Shown one piece after another: positions 6,530-9,480 of a DNA stretch of 9,480 bases. Every line of letters begins with the position of its first letter. Positions within the stretch are counted from its first letter, which is position 1. Source of the stretch: Capnocytophaga granulosa ATCC 51502 (GTDB lineage Bacteria; Bacteroidota; Bacteroidia; Flavobacteriales; Flavobacteriaceae); the NCBI RefSeq assembly GCF_000411115.1, contig NZ_KE150247.1, positions 1 to 9,480 on the forward strand, read 5' to 3'. The position numbers and the translations under genes were made by a program. Below the pieces are notes generated by a model. That model was not told the DNA's origin. It saw nothing but the letters and a program-made list of their open reading frames with translations, and ran no database searches.

Positions 6530-6740
6530 CTACATCCTGAATTTCACCCCTGATTTTACTTCCTGCTTTTCTTCCAGCTTGTGTTGTTCTTCAGCAGATA
6601 AAGATTTAGTTTCTCCCTTCTGTGCCATTGGTGCTGGCTGTTCTACAACCTCCCCTTCCTCAGTAGCACCACTCTCAGAAGTAATGGACAAGAGTATCCT
6701 ACGGTCAATTGCGGCAAGGTCAGTTTTAAGCTGGGAAGCT
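6530..6740 (-). pseudogene. C-terminal stub of a larger gene, cut by an IS element
   Basis: An open minus-strand frame runs from the IS edge (6740) to a TAG at 6530-6532 and encodes about 70 residues, starting TASQLKTDLAAIDRRI and ending KSGVKFRM. It has no plausible start codon with upstream context, and in-frame translation from the IS side stops within the IS end (TAA). It is therefore the tail of a gene whose 5' part is missing, and no continuation is visible on the far side of the IS. The LxxDLAAIDRRI helix followed by an acidic/Pro-rich tail reminds me of the C-terminus of the giant N6-adenine methylase/helicase carried by Bacteroidota conjugative elements. That identification is weak and from memory of the family. 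Confidence 0.5.
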
Positions 6741-7399
6741 GTTTAAACTTTTTTTAGAGAAGTAAAAGTTCCCAAAAATTAGTAATTTTGTGTTTGAGAA
6801 AAAACACCAAAATTCAGGAACTTTGGGCAAAGATACAATAAATAATTGGATTATTCCCTTTTTAAGTGTAGAAAAAAGAGGATTTAAAAGTAATTTTGAT
6901 TTGGCTTCAATATTTTTATTGATTCTCAAGAGGTTAAAAACAGGGGTACAATGGAGAGAACTTCCAATTGAGAGCTATTTTGAAAAAGGAGAAATCTCTT
7001 GGCAAAATGTCTATTACTACTTCAACAAATAGAGTAAAGATGGTAGTTTTCAGCGAGTATGGTTAAATCTATTAAGCAAGAAAAAAAGCTGTAACCACAA
7101 ATAGCATTTTTTTGTATGATAATAATGGGCAAATGATAGCAATGGGGAGTCCTAAAGCTGGAAATCACAATGACTTATATGAAATAGAAGAAGTACTAAA
7201 AGAAATCTTAGCTTTTTTAGAAGAAGCAGGAAGTTTATTTTGATGAAGAATTGTACAAAAATAGGTTTAAGATTGAACAAGCAAATGGTTGGCTTGACGG
7301 ATATAAAGGTTTGATAATGAGATATGAGTATCTTGATGTAACTTGGATTGGAATGCTTTTATTAGGGTTTATCTCCAAGTTCCTAAAAAAAGTTTAAAC
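6741..7399 (+). mobile_element. Decayed IS5-type insertion sequence with perfect 17-bp terminal inverted repeats
   Basis: The left end GTTTAAACTTTTTTTAG (6741-6757) and the right end CTAAAAAAAGTTTAAAC (7383-7399) are perfect inverse complements over 17 bp, or 18 bp counting T6740/A7400. The element is 659 bp, shorter than the roughly 800-900 bp expected of a complete IS of this type, because the transposase has internal deletions. No target-site duplication is seen (AAGC on the left, CGTT on the right), which fits a later rearrangement with loss of the rest of the interrupted gene. Confidence 0.85.
6790..7397 (+). pseudogene. Broken IS5-family transposase (DDE type)
   Basis: An N-terminal frame from GTG 6790 encodes the helix-turn-helix type DUF4096 region, with LKTGVQWRELP and WQNVYYYFNK. 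A TAG at 7030-7032 then interrupts it where the family has Trp (YYYFxKW); the frame resumes as SKDGSFQRVWLNLL. Around 7080-7110 the frame shifts and the segment with the first catalytic Asp is missing. The next block, in another frame, has GSPKAGNHNDLYE with the second Asp (about 7147-7184) and ends at TGA 7241-7243. The last block (about 7236-7397) has RFKIEQANGWLDGYKGL and RYE with the catalytic Glu, ending in TAA inside the right inverted repeat. With at least three lesions and a lost active-site Asp, it cannot make an active transposase. Any movement would need help from a related intact IS. Confidence 0.85.
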
Positions 7400-7427
7400 A
7401 CGTTTGTTGTGTATTTCTAAAAAATGT

Positions 7428-7448
7428 TGATTTTATAAGATAAAATTC
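7428..7448 (-). terminator. Weak hairpin after the secreted-protein gene
   Basis: ATTTTAT (7430-7436) and ATAAAAT (7440-7446) form a perfect 7-bp inverted repeat with a 3-nt loop, 42 nt beyond the TAA of the minus-strand gene. It is followed on that strand by a short T-run (ATTTTTT). The stem has no G-C pairs, so termination is only a possibility. Confidence 0.25.
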
Positions 7449-7487
7449 TAAAATAGAGGGTTGGGATTTTTACTGCATAATCTGGGA

Positions 7488-8030
7488 TTAATAATCTTTT
7501 AGAAACTCTTTTATATCTTTTTCTTTTATTAATGGTATAAATACTTTTAGACGTCCTTCTAACTCCCTTTTATTGTCCTTACTCGTAAGAAAAGGTTTTT
7601 TTTCATCTATATCGCTATAACTAAAATATTTAACATCTATTAGCCCTTGTTTTTTATCAAAATCATTTTTAGATAATAGTATATATTCTTTCCCTACATA
7701 TATGTAGAGTTTTTGATATTTACCTTTATAGTAGTATTTCACTAAGTTAATTTTATTTTTCACTACAAGGTTACCCTCTTCAAAGAAAGCTTTGTAATAC
7801 TCATCTTTATTTACAATAACTTTATACTTTCCTCTTAAAGGTTCTTTTGTACGTTTATCTATTCTTATATAATCGTACATAATACTCCCATAGCGTTTAG
7901 TAGGAATAAGTCTCTTAACAATCTCTATATCTTTATTGTCTATTTTATTTATAAATAACTGGCTGTATAGATTTTGAGATATAAAAAAAGCAAATACTAT
8001 TAAACCGAGTGTTTTTGTCGTCTTATTCAT
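7488..8030 (-). CDS. Secreted or periplasmic protein, likely immunity to the upstream metalloprotease
   Basis: The protein has 180 residues from the ATG at 8030; a TTG two codons earlier (8036) is less likely. The N-terminus MNKTTKTLGLIVFAFFISQ, then NLYSQ, is a good type I signal peptide with cleavage probably before Gln24, leaving a mature protein of about 157 residues. The mature part is Lys/Tyr-rich, with many predicted beta strands (YKVIVNKDEYYKAFFEEGNL, LYIYVGKEYILLS), and has no recognised family or enzyme motif. Its ATG overlaps the protease stop as ATGAATAA (8 nt), so the two are translationally coupled. Proteins exported to the periplasm and encoded straight after a secreted toxin are typical T6SS immunity proteins. 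Alternatives are a chaperone or an unrelated secreted protein. Seen: signal peptide and overlap. Inferred: immunity. Confidence 0.75.
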   Translation of the reverse strand: MNKTTKTLGLIVFAFFISQNLYSQLFINKIDNKDIEIVKRLIPTKRYGSIMYDYIRIDKRTKEPLRGKYKVIVNKDEYYKAFFEEGNLVVKNKINLVKYYYKGKYQKLYIYVGKEYILLSKNDFDKKQGLIDVKYFSYSDIDEKKPFLTSKDNKRELEGRLKVFIPLIKEKDIKEFLKDY

Positions 8031-9480
8031 TATCAATTGGTTTTAAATCAGAGTCTTTTATCATTGTTTCCCATTGCCACTTCCAAAATAAGTTGTTATC
8101 TTTAAATTTTTTACCTTCATCCATAATATTTTTAGTTTCATCTTTTTTAAAAAATACTTTGGGTTGTATATCATTGCTTTCCTCCCTATAAGTGTGTGTC
8201 AGTCCCAATGTATGTGCTGCCTCGTGAACGATGGTATTTTTTCTCAATTCATCAGTATAACGAAGTAAAAGTACATACCTACTGCTATTTTTTATATCAT
8301 TTTTATCTAAATCATCAGAAAGAGCGTCAAGAATTTCATCATTTGTAGGTCCGTCAATCATAATAGGTAAAATAAAAAAAGTAACCCCTTTTGTTCGTTC
8401 CTGCACAGCATTAAGGGTATAATCTTTTAAATAAGAAAGTAAATAGTGGGCAATAATCCCCTCTCTTAATTTATATAAATCACAAGCTACTGAATTAGAA
8501 TTAGAATTAGGTTTTAAATCCTTAAAAGATTCTCTAATAAGCCAATTTTTACTTTCCAAAGGATTATTTCCAATAGTAAAAAATCCTAAATCAATTTCCA
8601 TAACCTCATATTTAATTTCATTGTTTTCTTTAATAGGGTTGTAATCAATTAAAGATTGATTAAGGAGTTTTTTAAAGAAATCTTCGTTGTCTTCTATGTA
8701 CTGTTTCCATTTGTCAATTGTCTCTATTTGGTTTAGTGATTGTGTTTCAATTTTTCCCTCTTCTACAAATGTTTTAGTGGTGTTATCTGTGAAATTATAT
8801 ATTCTTCTTGAAAGAATATTTATATTATTTACCAATAACATAAGTTTTTCTACATCATTCATATTTTTTGCATTTTCAGGAGGATCTTGGGTTACACTTC
8901 CCTTAAATTTTACCTCAACAAATCTAACATCTAATTGATAGGTAGTTTTATTTCTAAAAATATTTAGTTTTCCAACAATATTGCCTTTACCATCAAAAAC
9001 TTTATAAAGCCTATCCTTCTCTGATACTGTATTACAATAAAGTTCTACCTCTACAAAACCTTTATTTATTATTTCTTTTACATTAATATCAGCTACCGAA
9101 AAGGAGATCCCATTTTGCTGAGTGAATTGGATGGTATCAGTATCTTCAATAGGAAGAGTATTTAATGTTTCTATAGATATTTTTAACTTAACATTTTTCT
9201 GTCCTTTCCTTAATGCTACCCAAGGGATGAAATATTCTCTTCCTTGAGGTTTCCACAGGGTATTATCATTACAATCCCTATATTCTTCTTTCAGTTTAGC
9301 ATAATATGGGCATATATGTTTATATTCATTACGCATCCAATCAAATCCAAAACTACCATCATAGTTATTTTCATCTATTTCAAAATGAACTAAGAAGTTA
9401 ATATCATCAGGAGCAGGAAGAAATTCTTCCATTTCTCTTTCAAAATCTTCCAATGAAAAACAGGGTTTACCAAAAATAAT
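8023..9480 (-). CDS. Metzincin-type zinc metalloprotease, probable T6SS effector (5' end beyond window)
   Basis: The frame is open to the window edge: nine codons precede the TTG at 9453 (reading IIFGKPCFS), so this is a partial gene of at least 485 codons. Numbering below starts at that TTG. Residues 20-41 include FLVHFEIDENN and GSFGFDWMR, a segment I associate with N-terminal domains of Bacteroidota T6SS cargo. A beta-rich region (about 85-190) follows, then a helical linker (about 195-265). The catalytic domain (about 280-476) holds HEAAHTLGLTH (410-420), an exact HExxHxxGxxH zinc site with His410, Glu411, His414 and His420, and the Met-turn NIMDEG at 442-447 (Met444). No signal peptide is visible, but the true N-terminus is missing. 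The overlapping exported protein downstream suggests a periplasm-acting antibacterial protease. Protease family is sure; effector status is inferred. Confidence 0.85.
   Translation of the reverse strand: MIFGKPCFSLEDFEREMEEFLPAPDDINFLVHFEIDENNYDGSFGFDWMRNEYKHICPYYAKLKEEYRDCNDNTLWKPQGREYFIPWVALRKGQKNVKLKISIETLNTLPIEDTDTIQFTQQNGISFSVADINVKEIINKGFVEVELYCNTVSEKDRLYKVFDGKGNIVGKLNIFRNKTTYQLDVRFVEVKFKGSVTQDPPENAKNMNDVEKLMLLVNNINILSRRIYNFTDNTTKTFVEEGKIETQSLNQIETIDKWKQYIEDNEDFFKKLLNQSLIDYNPIKENNEIKYEVMEIDLGFFTIGNNPLESKNWLIRESFKDLKPNSNSNSVACDLYKLREGIIAHYLLSYLKDYTLNAVQERTKGVTFFILPIMIDGPTNDEILDALSDDLDKNDIKNSSRYVLLLRYTDELRKNTIVHEAAHTLGLTHTYREESNDIQPKVFFKKDETKNIMDEGKKFKDNNLFWKWQWETMIKDSDLKPIDNE

Noticed and set aside
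6828..6835. CAAAGATA, a minus-strand TATCTTTG -7 match inside the IS
   Set aside because: It lies in the transposase coding frame, has no -33 partner at 19-21 nt, and would only serve the truncated stub.
6726..6929. Minus-strand 67-residue open frame
   Set aside because: It lies across the IS end and opposite the transposase N-terminus, so it is a shadow.
6737..7403. Target-site duplication around the IS remnant
   Set aside because: The flanks (AAGC and CGTT) do not match in direct orientation at 2-4 nt, so none is reported.
8034..8036. TTG start for the secreted protein
   Set aside because: The ATG at 8030 gives a cleaner signal peptide and a typical ATGAATAA overlap.
8687..8938. Plus-strand open frame of 83 residues
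   Set aside because: It is antisense to the metalloprotease gene and has no recognisable content.
9451..9453. TTG as the start of the metalloprotease
   Set aside because: The frame stays open for nine more codons to the window edge (IIFGKPCFS), which look like part of the same domain, so the real start is probably outside.

Overview
The window looks like Bacteroidota DNA, probably from a Flavobacteriia-type host such as Capnocytophaga; the genus is only a guess. It is AT-rich, its starts lack clear Shine-Dalgarno sequences, a TAnnTTTG-type -7 box lies near the left edge, and its secretion genes are those of the subtype iii type VI secretion system (T6SSiii), which is confined to this phylum. 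All protein genes read on the minus strand, so the biological order runs from high to low coordinates.

Right part (9480 to 7488): a 5'-incomplete metzincin-type zinc protease (HExxHxxGxxH plus Met-turn) overlaps by 8 nt a small signal-peptide protein. This is the architecture of a secreted toxin followed by a periplasmic or surface immunity protein. The bases 7400-7487 hold only a weak hairpin.

Middle (7399 to 6530): a decayed IS5-type insertion sequence (659 bp, perfect 17-bp inverted ends, transposase broken in several places) abuts the C-terminal stub of a larger gene. The stub is possibly the giant methylase/helicase typical of Bacteroidota conjugative elements. A spacer (6529-6152) follows, with one copy of a palindromic repeat and several smaller inverted repeats.

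Left part (6151 to 224): a compact T6SS operon. It encodes a membrane-anchored PKD-domain protein, a multi-pass membrane protein, the ClpV/TssH sheath-recycling ATPase, a DUF4280 PAAR-like tip protein, a predicted alpha/beta-hydrolase (lipase-like) effector, and a small membrane protein that overlaps the effector and is the likely immunity factor. TssH and the PAAR-like gene overlap by 4 nt (ATGA), and the effector starts 5 nt after the PAAR-like stop. The tip, its cargo and the antidote are therefore probably co-expressed with the machine.

The same 59-bp palindromic repeat, built from an 11-nt TATATAGG-type unit, lies on each side of the T6SS block (121-179 and 6445-6503). Both copies have the same orientation and both follow a minus-strand stop codon. 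Effector and immunity genes look much more AT-rich than tssH, which fits exchangeable cargo on a conserved chassis. The most promising undescribed items are the two effector/immunity pairs, the possible conserved N-terminal tag on the lipase-like effector, and the repeat.
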